This document shows, in pieces, positions 37,932-49,500 of a stretch of 64,000 bases of DNA (positions within the stretch are counted from its first letter, which is position 1; each line of letters opens with the position of its first letter). The notes beneath the pieces are model-generated. The model had not been told where the DNA came from. It saw nothing but the letters and a program-made list of their open reading frames with translations, and made no database searches. The translations under genes were made by a program, and so were the position numbers. Origin of the DNA: Halichondria panicea (Eukaryota > Porifera > Demospongiae > Suberitida > Halichondriidae); assembly GCF_963675165.1 (NCBI RefSeq), contig NC_087393.1:955002-1019001 (forward strand). The letters run 5' to 3'.

Positions 37932-38174
37932 CTTACTTTGAGTTGTCACACACCTGCTCAACTTTGTTAGTGGAATACGTTAATTCAAGCAGCCTATTAA
38001 ATTCTCTTGAACTTCTATATTTTTTGTGGCATGCAAAAATGTATCGTGATAATTTAAATTCATAATTCATAATTTATAACATCACTTTGATCACAATATA
38101 TTTGCACACTCAGTACAGTGGTTTTCCATACCTTTACAGGCTTATACTCCAAGAGCACTGCAACCACTATATGT

Positions 38175-38226
38175 AGTAGCCTATATAAGATGGCACAGTA
38201 TACTGTGCCATCTTATATAGGCTACT
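38175..38226. repeat. Perfect 52-bp loopless palindrome
   Basis: The sequence from AGTAGCCTATATAAGATGGC to the inverse (GCCATCTTATATAGGCTACT) is a perfect palindrome centred between 38200 and 38201 (CAGTA/TACTG), with no spacer. Confidence 0.97.
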
Positions 38227-38706
38227 GCAGACTTTCACACAACTCAAAGGGAATATGTACATACTCTACTTGCACAGCATTCAATCATCACTCCTACTCA
38301 TTTATGCGATGCTCGAGGTCAACAAGCTGCTTCCGAAAAAATCCAGCAACTCCTTCCTGTTTGGATTTGATTCACTACATATATGCAGCAGTAGTTAGAC
38401 CCGGATAAAATGTATGGATAGTAAGTACAGGCCCTCAGCTCCCTATCAAGTTTCATTGCAAAAATGAAGCAAGCAAGAAGTTAGCTGAGCTACCATCGCA
38501 ATCACTTCAGTCAGAGTCGATGTACCGTATATACACCTGGAAAATTTGGGTGAATGAGCCATTTGAACAAACTTGGCGGTTTTTAATTTAACGTCTCTAC
38601 AGCAATGACATTGTTTCCACCATTAATTGGCAGCTGCAATTTGGTAAAAATGTTCCAGGTATATAATTATAATAAGGGGTTTGGATTTTGCAGGCCACAC
38701 ATGGTA

Positions 38707-39897
38707 TGGCGCTCCATTTGTTTCATTATTCAATAGTGAAAAATATTGTCAATGGCGAAATATGTTGACAATGATGTAATGGGATTGTCAATACTTGGGT
38801 TACCTATTGTCAATGATTATCCGATTCATTGTCAATAACTATCGTCATGTTTGTCAATAATTGGGTTGCCTGTTGTCAATGATTATCTGATTCATTGTCA
38901 ATAATATTGTCATGTTTGTCAATAATTGTTGGAATTATTGTCAATAATTATCATCATTATTGTCAATGATTGCTCAATTTTATTGTCAATAATATCGTCA
39001 TGTTTGTCAATAATTGTTGTCAATAATTATCATCATTATTGTCAATGATTGCTCAATTTTGTTGTCAACATTTATTGTCAATGATTGTTCAAAGTATTGC
39101 CAATAATTATTTACCCGTTTTTATTCAATGTCCCTGCTCCATTCCGGAATGGGTCACCATATTTTACTGCGCATGCGCATGAACTACCAAGAGCCACGTG
39201 GGAGGAGTTGACTCACTGTACACGTACACAAAAAGACCAGAGATTAAAGACTTACCGCAATTAACTCACGACCTCCCCAGAACACGTACTGCAGGAAGCT
39301 TTAGCAAGGGTCTTGAAATCGAATGGCAGCCAACGAGCAGGAAGCTCAGGTAAAATAACTCTGATATATATAAGCTTCCTGCAGTACGTGTTCTGGGGAG
39401 GTCGTGAGTTAATTGCAGTAAGTCTTTAATCTCTGGTCTTTTTGTGTACGTGTACAGTGAGTCAACTCCTGCCACGTGGCTCTTGGTAGTTCATGCGCAT
39501 GCGCAGTAAAATATGGTGACCCATTCCGGAATGGAGCAGGGACATCGAATAAAAAGGGGTGAAAACATCATGATAATTATTGGCAATACTTTGAACAATC
39601 ATTGACAATAAATGATGATAATTATTGACAATAAAATTGAGCAATCATTGACAATAATGATCATAATTATTGACAACAATTATTGACAAACATGACGATA
39701 TTATTGACAATGAATCAGATAATCATTGACAACAGGCAACCCAATTATTGACAACATCACGATAGTTTATTGACAATGAATCAGATAATTATTGACAATA
39801 GGCACCCAATTATTGACAATCACATTACATCATTGTCAACATATTTCGCCATTGACAATATTTTTCACTATTGAATAATGAAACAAATGGAGCGCCA
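38707..39897. mobile_element. 1.2-kb foldback element with minisatellite arms
   Basis: The left arm (38707-39301) and right arm (39372-39897) are inverse copies, separated by a 70-bp loop. The outer ends are TGGCGCTCCATTTGTTTC and its inverse. TA flanks both ends (38705-38706 and 39898-39899). Each arm holds many degenerate ATTGTCAATAATTATTG-type units, then a unique part (GACCAGAGATTAAAGACTTA). The element has no coding capacity. It sits next to the broken first exon of a gene D copy. The TA duplication suggests Tc1/mariner mobilisation. Confidence 0.88.
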
Positions 39898-39899
39898 TA

Positions 39900-40099
39900 T
39901 AGCTTATTAGTAGGAAAAAAGCTTGATGCAAATTCACCAAGTTTTGTGGCCTGTTCAAAAAAGAGCTCTCATCCTCAGGTAGTCGCTGCTATTGATACAG
40001 TCGCTGATATTGCTTGATGGCACTGCTGCAGAGCTGTCAGCTACAGCCACTCCACTACTGACAAACAAAATAGCCAGTAATTTAAACAATGCACTGCAT
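39900..40099 (-). pseudogene. Truncated first exon of a third gene D copy
   Basis: Reading from ATG at 40099, the sequence is about 90% like the start of gene D exon 1 (62672 downward), including the signal-peptide region, SSAAVPSS and the LVNLH..FFPTNK part. One inserted base after codon 5 shifts the frame to an immediate TAA. The 1.2-kb foldback element cuts it off where the intact genes continue to QASIS. The upstream 80 bp (TTTGCTATAAAAATACTTG) also match the gene D2 promoter. Confidence 0.85.
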
Positions 40100-40217
40100 C
40101 TCTCACTCCTGCTGTGCAAATACTGATTTACAGTACCGGTATCTACTGACTCTATTAATGTAGCAGAGTTTGCTATAAAAATACTTGATTTACCAGAATA
40201 AAAATATGATCATCATA

Positions 40218-40420
40218 CCGTATAGCTGGTAATTTTCGTGGGGTAAAATATTCGTGGTTTTCGTGGTTGGAGGTCTGACCACGAATATTTTACCCACGAA
40301 TGAAGCGACCTTGCCTACCTTTACCTACAATCCAAGCAGCAACCACGAAAATATTATCCACGAAATGTCTCATTGCTGAACCACGAATATTTTGTCCCCC
40401 GAAAATTACCCGCTATACGG
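40218..40420. mobile_element. CCGTATAGC MITE with TA duplication
   Basis: CCGTATAGCTGGTAATTTTC and ATTACCCGCTATACGG form the ends, with TA on both sides. Inner inverted pairs such as CACGAATATTTT occur several times. Confidence 0.85.
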
Positions 40421-40440
40421 TAATTATATATACATGCTAG

Positions 40441-40491
40441 TAGCCTCGATTCCAGGCCGCCCTCTGGTGAGAGGGGCTGGGATCGAGGCTA
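40441..40491. mobile_element. 51-bp TAGCCTCG hairpin with 9-bp target duplication
   Basis: TAGCCTCGATTCCAGGCC and GGCTGGGATCGAGGCTA form a hairpin. ACATGCTAG is present on both sides (40432-40440, 40492-40500). This is one of the shortest complete members of the family. Confidence 0.88.
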
Positions 40492-40923
40492 ACATGCTAG
40501 CTACTTTGAGGTTAATTAGAGACGACAGTGATCACATGCACCACTGTAGGCCTTGCTCAAAATTTTGCCTATTAGTCTAGTCTCCAAGTGTCATGCATTT
40601 TACCTAGTCTTTCCCATTAGTCTCAAAATCATCAAGAGAATTATACTGCAACATCGCAGACACTTCTATATATAATCTTCTAAAGAACTATTATTGGTGA
40701 AAGAAATCTTTAAATTTGCCATTCGTTGCTAACTCTTCACACACTTGCTCAACTTTGTTTTTCTAACAACCTACTTGTATATTGAATTTCCAAATTTTTT
40801 TGTGGCATGCAAAATGTAGTATTTTGTAACATCACCTTGATCACACAAAAATTAATTAATTATTCAGTTACATTCACGCTCAATGTGGAAGTAGAAAATA
40901 AAGCTTAGGATCATAATTATTCA

Positions 40924-43900
40924 CTAACTCTTCTCTTTTTTTTTTAGGAGAGGGGTAGTTTCACTAGTAGTAGTACTACTAGCCTTAAGTTTGTCCCCAC
41001 GTCCATTTCTCTTGATCTTCTGGACAATTCCTTCTTCCATTAACTGGAAAATTTGAGTCATATGTTCCTCTATTCTGTTCCTTATAACTGTATCATTGTT
41101 ATCTTTTCCAATGCATTGCATAATCCTTGTCCAGAATATCCCTGAGATTGACGCAAAGAGAGAGGGGATGAGAGCCGCAAGGAAGGTCAGTATGCCGCGA
41201 TTGTTTCGGTACTCCTGGTTCAAAGTTATATAGATGTACATGAATGAAACAAAAACACCAATACCAGCGGCCAGTACACAAACCAAAGCAATAAGGAGAA
41301 AAAAGTAACATAAACATACACACCATGTGATATTATTGTTTTTCTGTACAATTTTTGGCTGATCGTCCATACCATTTTCTGGTTGTTGTTCTTCCAAAGA
41401 GCTGAAGGTTGGTGTTGGATTATTTTGTGCTTTTGTTTGTGCGTTTTTCGGTGTTGCAATACGGTCGGTCGGACCTCTTGCTGGTGGTAGTGTTTTGTGG
41501 AAAACTTTAAGGATCACAGCAAAGAATGATATCAGTGCAAAGAGGCTTGTAACGTACAAGAGAAGAAGTGAGCCGGTTTCCACAGGAGCAGCTATGGCTC
41601 CAATGAACATATAAATAGAATTGAAAAGTGCAAGTTGAGTGAACAACGTTACAGCAAAAATAGCAAAACCATGAAGGAAGATCTTTCCACATATCAAACC
41701 AGTATTCTTACAGTCCCGAAAGCCAAAACAGTTTATATTATGCCAAGAATTTTCAATACTGTTGAACCGAAAAACAACAACTATTGCTGTTCCGATGTCT
41801 GCCGCAAGAAAAATTCCCATACCAATAGCCATCAGGATAAAAGCTGTGTAGATATCACTATAGTGTGTAGGTGGCGTTGTCAAGCCATTGATAAGAGCCA
41901 AGATATTGCAGAAGATTAACAATAGAATAATCGGCACAATCAATACAAGAGTTGCCCAGACAAAGTATCGTAGATTTTGTTCAGTCATTTTTCTTTTAAA
42001 TCGTTCATACATACTAGCCAATAGCAAAGGAATGGAAAACACACTTGATATCTCCAACAGTCCAAAGGCAATACACAACAGTGTCCTTAAACGCAAGAAG
42101 TTGGGAACTTCATCAAATATACAGTAGTCACTGGGATTGCTTGAATTAAAAACGTACACTGAGTATCCACTTTCAATTGTCGAGTCAATTCCCTTTGTTA
42201 TCACAGAATTACGATGTATAGCATACGTGAGAAGCTGCAGTAGTGTGGTGTGGAATAAGATAAACCCTTTTAAACTAGAGCACTAAAGTGCAAACCCTCG
42301 GCTGGTGACATGACATGATTATAAAGAAACCAGAAGAGTTATATAATGCAGTGCATGTAGTGATGAATAATTATCATGTATGACTTATTGAACTGTGTAG
42401 CACAGCAACTCAGGAGCTAAACCAGACTGGAGGCATGCTAAAACATTTGAGAACAGGATATTTATATGCACTGTAGACTAGGATCACAGCAAAGAAGCCT
42501 GGAGTCTCATGCAGAGAAGTATGGCTCCTGGAGTAGGATCCCAGAGTCACAGAGACAAACCAGACACAATTCTAGCTTTCTATTCTTTTCCACAAACAAT
42601 CAGTAATTATTGGCTTATGTTTCGAATAATAACCGCACCTAATTATAATGGTTTATGTTTCAAATAATAGCCGCGTTTAGTAGTAGAAGAGGAAGAGGGA
42701 TATTGGTACGGAAGTACCCTCGTGTAACATCCATGTTACCCGCGGTTTAATCGAGGCTGTGTCAACAAGCTAAAGCTGTAGATGGGCGTGGTCCGGCTAG
42801 GCCAAGCTGATGGCCTATTTCTAGTTCTACACACAGTGTACCACAAGCATATATGCTCAGTCTGTGCAACTCACTCATATTTAAAGGTCTATACCTATTT
42901 TAGCAGTTATAACCAGCACACTTACATGTTTTAGCAATACAAGACTATAAATAGCAGCTGTTTGCCTAAAACTTTCCTTCTTCTATCTATGCTGGAATGT
43001 CCCTTTTTACTGGGTGTGCATGGTCAGTCATTAGCAAGTACAACACATGGCTCACAGACTGGGCGTGTTGAAAAAGATTATGTCTCGAGAAAACACAATT
43101 TTCTTATTTTGAGCGAGTTACCCAGCAAAATAGCCTCGTTTATAGGGCGTAACACGGATAGTTTTCGAGGTTTTACTGCAGATTCAATGTAAAGTGAACT
43201 GCTTCCGTTACCAATCCCTCTTACTCTTCTATCTATGGTAGTACGCAAAAAGCTTCTTAGGTTTAGCTCGCCTTTTCTGCGAAACAAAGACTTCTTTGCA
43301 AAATCTGCCAAATTTTAAGCCTTAGTTTTAATGCTACAAGTTTCCCTACGTACAAATTGTGATACCTAAATCACCAGGTAAGCCAAACTGAGCGACAGAC
43401 ACACACACACACACAGACAGACTGACAGACTACTGTAACCGAGGCCGCCTATACGCGCCTCGGGTTAATAATTGAATTAAGTCTATTTGAGTTGAGCCCC
43501 AGAAGTTATGTCAAGTATGTTATAGTTATTGACTGGTTGACTAGTAATTATGGCTTATAACCAACCAATGCCGAGGGCGTAGCCCGAGGCTGAGGTTGGT
43601 TATAAACCATAATTACTAGGCAACCAGTCAACAACTGATTTATTTACTGCAAAAACAGCAAAACAGTCATTTGAACATCAATGGAGACAGTCAAGCTTGC
43701 TCTCCCAGCCACTTGTGCCTCAGAATATGCAGTTAGAACAGTTACAGCTGTCAAATATAAGAGCTAGCTACTTCTCCAAGCAGCTAGATTCTACTGGAAG
43801 CCATAAACTTTGACCAGACCCGCCCACCAATATCAGCAGCTGTCGTTTTGCATTGCACAAGTCTACGTCTACCAACACTGCACTGTACTTAGCCTCGGTC

Positions 43901-46334
43901 CCAGGCCGATTTTTCTTTAATAGAACTAAGCGTTCAATTGGAGACGGATCAGCCTGGGGTCGAGGCTACACTGTACTGTACTCCTCTACCTCTGGCCACA
44001 GCTAGCCTTGACTAGAAACACAGAGCAAGAATTGAACTGCAGTGTTTCAGGCCTCATGAACATGTAATAAGTAGCTTAGACTGCTAGCTAGCTCAGGTCA
44101 ATATGACAATAGCACAAAACATAGTCTACAAAAACTTTTGTGTGCTGTATTGCTATTTTACTGTGTACAAATTGTCAAGATGATTCAAAAGTTGAATAGT
44201 GCTTGTAGGAAGTAAAAATATGAGCCATATTCCATACTTCCCTGGGGGAAGTAAAATATGGCTCATATTCACTGGAAATCACCTTGGATACGGAGTGAAT
44301 CAGTAAATAAATATAATTATAGCTCATTTAGGCTGTAATAAATTATGGTTGGCAAGTATGCCAGAGACTTTATAACTTGTTGAAGCGTAATAGAAGAGCT
44401 TTTCAAAGAATCCGATGGTATAATTATGAAACTTCGAAATTGAGTAAACTATGACAAGTTATGACAACGTTATGGAGGCTCAACTCAACTCAAAATTAAT
44501 ATACTTTAGTGTATACATATTTAAGCCGCTCAATGTATATAGCTATACCTACCGTATCAAGAGTACATGAAGGGAGTAAGCAAACTATTCTATATACACA
44601 CCATATAATAATATTATGTTGTTCTCTCTATGTCCAAACACTTGTATACTAAACGGTGTGGGTTAATTGACATGACCATGTATGGCTAAGGCACGCGGGC
44701 TATGAATGTGGTAGAGTAATAATGTAGCATTAGTAGCTGCATCTTGACAAGGAAATGTCTACAATAATCAAAAACTCTACCACATGTGCTTGTGCAATAC
44801 ATGTACCGTATAGCGGGAAATTTTCACGGGTGCTATTTGGCTCCAGAGCCCTCAGTAGAAATTTTTGTGGGTTCTAATATTCGCCTTTCAATGCCACCCA
44901 CCAATAACTTCGCATATGAAATACTGGTGCGTGGCTAGTTAATTTTAGCGTATATTGCTCTGCTCTCGAAAGACGCGAAATTGCACCTCTCATGAATCCT
45001 ATAGGCCCTCTTAACTATCCTCAAACTGCTCTAACATTAATTTTTGCGGTCTGATTCTTTTTTCTAGCCGTTGTCAAGGCATTTACACAAATTTGAGTAC
45101 TATTATTGTAGCTCATCAGCATAATTATTCTTTTGCAGGTAGGCCTTCCTAACCACTCCAAGTGAACTAGCTGTCTGAATCTTAATACCGGTCCGAAATA
45201 GGTATGTAATTTCATACAATGCGTTCACAACTTATAATATTTTTCACCATTATTTTAGCTATGAAGTACAAGTTCAAAGGACTGTAGTAAAGACTCATAA
45301 TTAACTGGATACATGCATGCAAGTTTTGCAAACACTTCTGAACACTTTTGTTTCATTTTCAGTTACTATAATTATGCTATAGCGCTATATAGACTCGTCA
45401 TTATTTTTGTTATTGTTTATTGTTTTATGAGATTGAAATGGTGTTAATTGGAATGATTAATAACACGTGTCAAAATGACCCGCTAGAAGTGGGTCAAATC
45501 GACACACCTTCAATTTGACACACGTGTATGTCATTTGGAGGGACAATCAAATGACACGCGTGTCAGTGTTGAAACAACCCACTTGTTTTTACAGTGTAAC
45601 CACACTGTTTGAGTGTGGTTGTATATAGAGCCACTTGAGATGTGGGTGTTTTATACACACATGCATGGTATGCAGAAAGTCAGACACAACAATTTATACC
45701 TAAATTTATACCTACAAAATATCCCATGTACGCTTGCACCAAAGGCTGAAACTAATTAACAATTTAATCCGCGAAACGTTTCTTTTATAGATCTATATAT
45801 ACCCTCGAAATATACCCACAATACGGTGCAAACTTTAGCACTTACATTAGCTGTCAGATTGTTGAGTAGATGATGACCAGTGCTGTTAGTCACTTTGCAA
45901 TAGTCACTTGGTCCTGAATCTGGGTTAGTTACATTGTCATCACTTGAAAAGCCACAAATCGGGTCAAGAGTAATATCTGTGCAACGTGTCTTGACGTTGT
46001 AAGCAAATAGTGAGAGATAATGAAGTAAGTCACTGCGAATCAGCATCAAGACAGACGAGTCAAGCCATTGATAGGTCACTGTATCGTTAGAGTTAATAAA
46101 GTGGTAGGTGACATTAATCGAAATACTCGCTTGTTTATTAGTAGGAAAGAAAGCTCGATGCAAATTCACCAAGTTTTGTGACCTGTTCAGAAGAGATTTT
46201 TCAATCTTCAGGTAATCGCTGCTATCGATACAGTCGCTGATTTTGCTTGAAGGCACTGCTGCAGAGCTGTCAGCTGCTGTAGCCACTCCACTGCTGACAA
46301 ACAAAATAGCTAGTAATATATCAATGCACTGCAT
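40924..46334 (-). CDS. Gene D copy 1: multi-pass membrane protein with glycosylated ectodomain
   Basis: Exon 1 45846-46334 (donor GTAAGTGC) and exon 2 40924-42234 (acceptor ACTGCAG) join in phase 0 to 599 residues. Residues 1-20 form a signal peptide (IDILLAILFVSSGVATA). The ectodomain has several N-x-S/T sites (NVTY, NSTG, NLTA) and paired Cys (DCIDSSDYL, CTDITLDPICGF). Exon 2 encodes about seven hydrophobic segments, including LLCIAFGLLEISSVFSIPLL, LIVPIILLLIFCNILALI, AIFAVTLFTQLALFNSIYMF, LLLYVTSLFALISFFAVIL and GILTFLAALIPSLFASISGI, then a Ser/Thr and Lys-rich tail ending TTPLLKKKEKS. Topology is receptor-like (N-out, seven helices) but no known GPCR motif is seen. The 3.6-kb intron is full of repeats, and a missing small exon there cannot be excluded. 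Copy 2 at 59124-62672 supports the model. Confidence 0.75.
43528..43632. repeat. Inverted repeat in gene D1 intron
   Basis: TTGACTGGTTGACTAGTAAT with TATGGCTTATAACCAACC is mirrored by GGTTGGTTATAAACCATAAT and TACTAGGCAACCAGTCAAC. Arms are about 40 bp with a short GC-rich middle. Confidence 0.8.
43890..43968. mobile_element. 79-bp TAGCCTCG element with 9-bp target duplication
   Basis: TAGCCTCGGTCCCAGGCC and GCCTGGGGTCGAGGCTA are flanked by CACTGTACT on both sides (43881-43889, 43969-43977). Confidence 0.88.
44220..44272. repeat. Short hairpin
   Basis: ATGAGCCATATTCCATACTTCC is followed within 5 bp by GGAAGTAAAATATGGCTCAT. Arms are about 21 bp and imperfect. The rest of the surrounding 1 kb is AT-rich and holds nothing recognisable. 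Confidence 0.65.
44816..44835. mobile_element. CCGTATAGCGGG MITE terminus
   Basis: CCGTATAGCGGGAAATTTTC preceded by TA is one family terminus. A possible partner end (ACCCACAATACGG) is found near 45822, about 1 kb away, so this could be a longer or rearranged copy. Confidence 0.5.
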
Positions 46335-47374
46335 CTCTTCACTGCAAATACTGCTTTACACTACCTGCATGTAGAATTATAGTCACAGGATCACATGTTT
46401 GCTATAAAAACTAGATTTACTATATCAACAATCTTAATTAAATTACTGTGGGGACCCTTAAGGCTGTGTACAGCTTGCATAGACCTATAGTCTCCAATCC
46501 AGGCCCATTAAAATAAGGCCTGGTATACCTATTGCATGGGTAATAGTGCACATGCGCTTCAATTACCTAGTACTACGATTGTAAAACCTTAGCGTATTTT
46601 AATCGACCTGGAATTGAGGCTACTCACTATAGCTATAATAAAGGTCATGCAATCAGTAAAAATCGTCTCAATCCGAGGCTAGCATATATAGACCTTGCAA
46701 AATACTAGATGCATGCTAGCATAATTATGAGACTAATGTAGTTACTATATATGCATGCACTGCATGAACACTGAGAATTATGCCAGCCTATAATAATTGT
46801 ATAAATTATACCCGCATAAAAAAGATCAAAATGTAGAGAACCATCTATCTGATCAACAGCAGGTACTATTGTTTCAACTGTTGAAGCTGATCAAGTCCCA
46901 ATGGCTTTGTTTTACTAGATCAATCAATCTTGCTGGTTGACCCTCACAGGCTTCAGAAACACTATCACATTCACCACAGCAATGTGTGTATGCTTTTCTT
47001 TGTGTTTGTCACAGTACATTGTCTTTATGCTCAAACTCTTACTCACACATTTAGTACTTGAACAAGGTCTTGGTTCTACCCTCTCTCCAGCTCCACTCAG
47101 TGTGGTTTTAATTCAGTGCAGCATTTGCATTCTTCAGACCTGCATGCAGGTAGACATTGTAGCACAGTGAAAATAATGCATGAAAACTATAACTATAACT
47201 ATAGGGTGTATGCCATAGTATTATTATATTCACAGGAGTGCTTATGTACTCCTGATATTCACAAATTAATGTGACAATCAAGAGTTCATAATGAACTCTT
47301 GGTACAATTAAAAATCCCGCACATGCGCACAAAAGGAATCCCCAGGGAATTTCCCCCTTGGTCTAAGTCAGCAT
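46335..47374. other. Gene D1 upstream region
   Basis: No gene was recognised. TTTGCTATAAAAACTAGATT at about 46399 resembles the promoter-proximal sequence of gene D2 and may act as its TATA region. A decayed TAGCC-type pair (TAGTCTCCAATCCAGGCCC and GACCTGGAATTGAGGCTA) spans 46488-46622. Confidence 0.5.
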
Positions 47375-47384
47375 CTTGGTGGGC

Positions 47385-48491
47385 TAGCCTCGATCCCAGG
47401 CCGAGTTTTCGCTTTTATAACGGTTAGGCGAACAACTGGGCCTGGTACTAGTTGTCTGCGCATGCGTCAGTCGTTCGTATTCTGACGAATGGATATTCTC
47501 GTTCACTTTCGTGACATTTATATTCTTGTACTATCGTGTACTAGAAGTCAGTTCCCGTTTTATCATTATTGGAATCGATTGGAATGGCTCTTAGTTGAAG
47601 CTTCTCTCTTCTCTGAAGCTTATTCTGAAGACTGAACAACAAGGGAAGAGGTATAAAGCTTTGTCAAGCTTGTTAAGGTCAGATATTTTTGTGTGGGCCC
47701 TATGGCTATGCTATCAAGTGTTGTTCATGTTTGGCAAGATCTACCGGTACGTAGGTAGACTATATATAGTTTCATCATTAATATGGTGGATCAAGTGAAG
47801 AGTGTGAGCTAGAGAACTTGGTGCTGCCATCATCAGCTCGTCGACAATGACACTATAACCGAGAAATTTAATATGTATAGATCTACACATAATTATTTAA
47901 AATGTCTACTTCTCTGTACAGGATCTAGGAGCAATGGCTAATATCCAGCTATCCCAACAGTGCTCCTCTTGGCTATACTAACGGACGAGACTGGACAGTT
48001 TGAGGTAAGGGTTTAACCGTCTTTGGTTTCTTTTAATATTGTCCTATACTCACAGGACTGGAGTATGACCTGCTCATTCGAGCGTTGCTGGGTAGCTCAG
48101 AGACATCAAGAGAATCTATGTTTTCTCAAGCAAAATTTAACTGAGTTACGAGTTGGGGCCTAGAATCACAGAGGTCCAGCAGCCTGCTAAATCTTTTTGA
48201 AATGTAATTTGAAGGCATTCAATCATCCTGAAGTTGCCCTGGGTCACTGTAATTGTGCTGCAGCACAACTGGAAACTCCCCAGGCCTTTGTGAAGCAGCT
48301 CCCTATGTGCATCTTTTGTGTACTCACTCTGTGCATTTTCTGTGTACAAATTTCTATTATTGATTTATTAAATATTTTTGCCGACCACAAATATACAATG
48401 AAAATTTGACGCATGCGCAGACAACTAGTACCAGGCCCAGTTGTTTGCCTAACCGTTATAAAAGCGAAAACTCGGCCTGGGATCGAGGCTA
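47385..48491. mobile_element. 1.1-kb TAGCCTCG element (copy 1) with 10-bp target duplication
   Basis: Inverted ends of about 85 bp start TAGCCTCGATCCCAGGCC, include ATAACGGTTAGGC and end near GTCTGCGCATGCGTCA. CTTGGTGGGC lies on both sides (47375-47384, 48492-48501). The interior has no complete open frame or transposase. A nearly identical copy lies at 52006-53094 in the opposite orientation. Long ends and a 9-10 bp duplication fit a Mutator-like non-autonomous element. Confidence 0.9.
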
Positions 48492-48569
48492 CTTGGTGGG
48501 CGTGTTGTGATAAAGCTAGTTGACTGCACTGACTGTACTGATAGACTAAGGCTGTGTGAACATCGGGAG

Positions 48570-48645
48570 ATGACCTATGGAGTTTAAATTGCTAATCACT
48601 GCTCTGTTAATGCTCTCAATCTTCTGTACAAAAGCTGACCAAAGT
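48570..48645 (+). pseudogene. Gene E first-exon relic
   Basis: Encodes MEFKLLITALLMLSIFCTKA and DQS, matching the gene E signal peptide (STLLMLSIFCAQTYAEADQ) at 63032-63113. The surrounding nucleotides (CTGTTAATGCTCTCAATCTT) are nearly the same. The matching second exon relic is 5 kb away at 53672. Confidence 0.75.
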
Positions 48646-48653
48646 ATAGGATC

Positions 48654-48740
48654 AGGGGCGTAGGCAGGAATTTGAGGAAGAGGGGCTAGGGTGTGAAGGA
48701 GCGCCGAAAATTTTCGGCGACCGGAAACCACACCTCCTAA
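48654..48740. repeat. CAGGGGCGTAGGCAGG repeat end
   Basis: CAGGGGCGTAGGCAGGAATT through CCTAATTAATGACT is repeated at 50461-50580 (about 120 bp there with an internal insertion). A CAGGGGCG-type end is usual for hAT transposons; the other end was not found. Confidence 0.5.
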
Positions 48741-48961
48741 TTAATGACTGATTTCCGGGAATAGTTGTTGTACCAGGAGTGTCTGGTTGTGTACGATTTA
48801 TGATAGCCTCGATTCCAAGCCGCTGAGAAAGACGGCCTGGTATACACTGTTTACGCATGCGCCAGAATTACCCAGAATCTGGGTAATCGTAAATTGCAGT
48901 ATATTTATCAGTATTCTTATTCCGCATTAGCTTGTAAAACATTGATATCCGTTTCATTTAT

Positions 48962-49345
48962 AATGATGTCATTGAAAAAAGAAAGTTGTGTAATGGCTGC
49001 TACCTTCTCTTCTGCTCTCGCGTACGCGTTATCCTGTGTTGGAAAACCAGGTCTAGTCTTGAAAGACAAGCAGCTGGAGGCGTTGAAGTGTCTGTACGCT
49101 GGTGTTTATGTGGGTACCGTACCGACCGGCTATGGCAAGTCCCAGAGAGCAAGTCCATCTGCTTTCCAGACACTCCCTTTCTTGATTGATGTGAAGCTTG
49201 ACAGGACCAGTGCACCTCTCTCTGAAAGAAGTGTTGTGATGGTGATTTCTCCTCTTGTTTCTCTGAGTGAAGCCATCTTTAAAGTGTTGGTGTGTCTGTT
49301 CGACGTTCAGTGCCATTCTCTCTGGAAGGAAGTATTGTTGTGACA
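48962..49345 (+). pseudogene. RecQ/DEAD-like helicase N-terminal fragment
   Basis: The frame from MMSLKKESCVMAA encodes LKDKQLEALKCLYAGVYVGT, then VPTGYGKSQ and APLSERSVVMVISPLVSLSE. This is the Q-motif-like start and Walker A region (usually PTGYGKS) of the RecQ-like helicases often found as repeated copies in sponge and cnidarian genomes. The frame ends 30 codons later and the sequence passes into degenerate short repeats (about 49375-49500, units with CGATCCGAGGGACTTG), so the rest of the helicase is missing. Confidence 0.65.
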
Positions 49346-49374
49346 TTTGCCGAAAATTGGTCACAGAGTAAGTA

Positions 49375-49500
49375 CGTGGTATCTGATCCGAGAACTGTGT
49401 GGCCTGAATGTGTTTACAATCCGAGGGACTTGTGTGTATCCGATCCGAGGGACTTGTTGCTTGAGTGTGTATCCGGACTTGTTGCTTGAGTGTGTATTAA
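49375..49500. repeat. Degenerate short tandem repeat
   Basis: Units of the type GATCCGAGGGACTTGTTGCT with GAGTGTGTAT recur three to four times and once more near 49640-49665. They directly follow the helicase fragment. From 49500 to about 50450 no gene was recognised. Confidence 0.65.

Noticed and set aside
39001-39120. Possible CRISPR-like or regularly spaced repeat array
   Set aside because: The repeated TTGTCAATAATT units are irregular in length and spacing, and are mirrored in the other arm of a foldback element. This is a minisatellite.
42962-43311. Open frames of 76-77 residues on both strands in the gene D1 intron
   Set aside because: No homologue recognised, no splice sites, and not conserved in the gene D2 intron.
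48146-48349. A 67-residue open frame present in both 1.1-kb TAGCCTCG elements
   Set aside because: It is conserved only because the two elements are nearly identical. There is no start context, domain or codon evidence, although a captured gene fragment cannot be ruled out.
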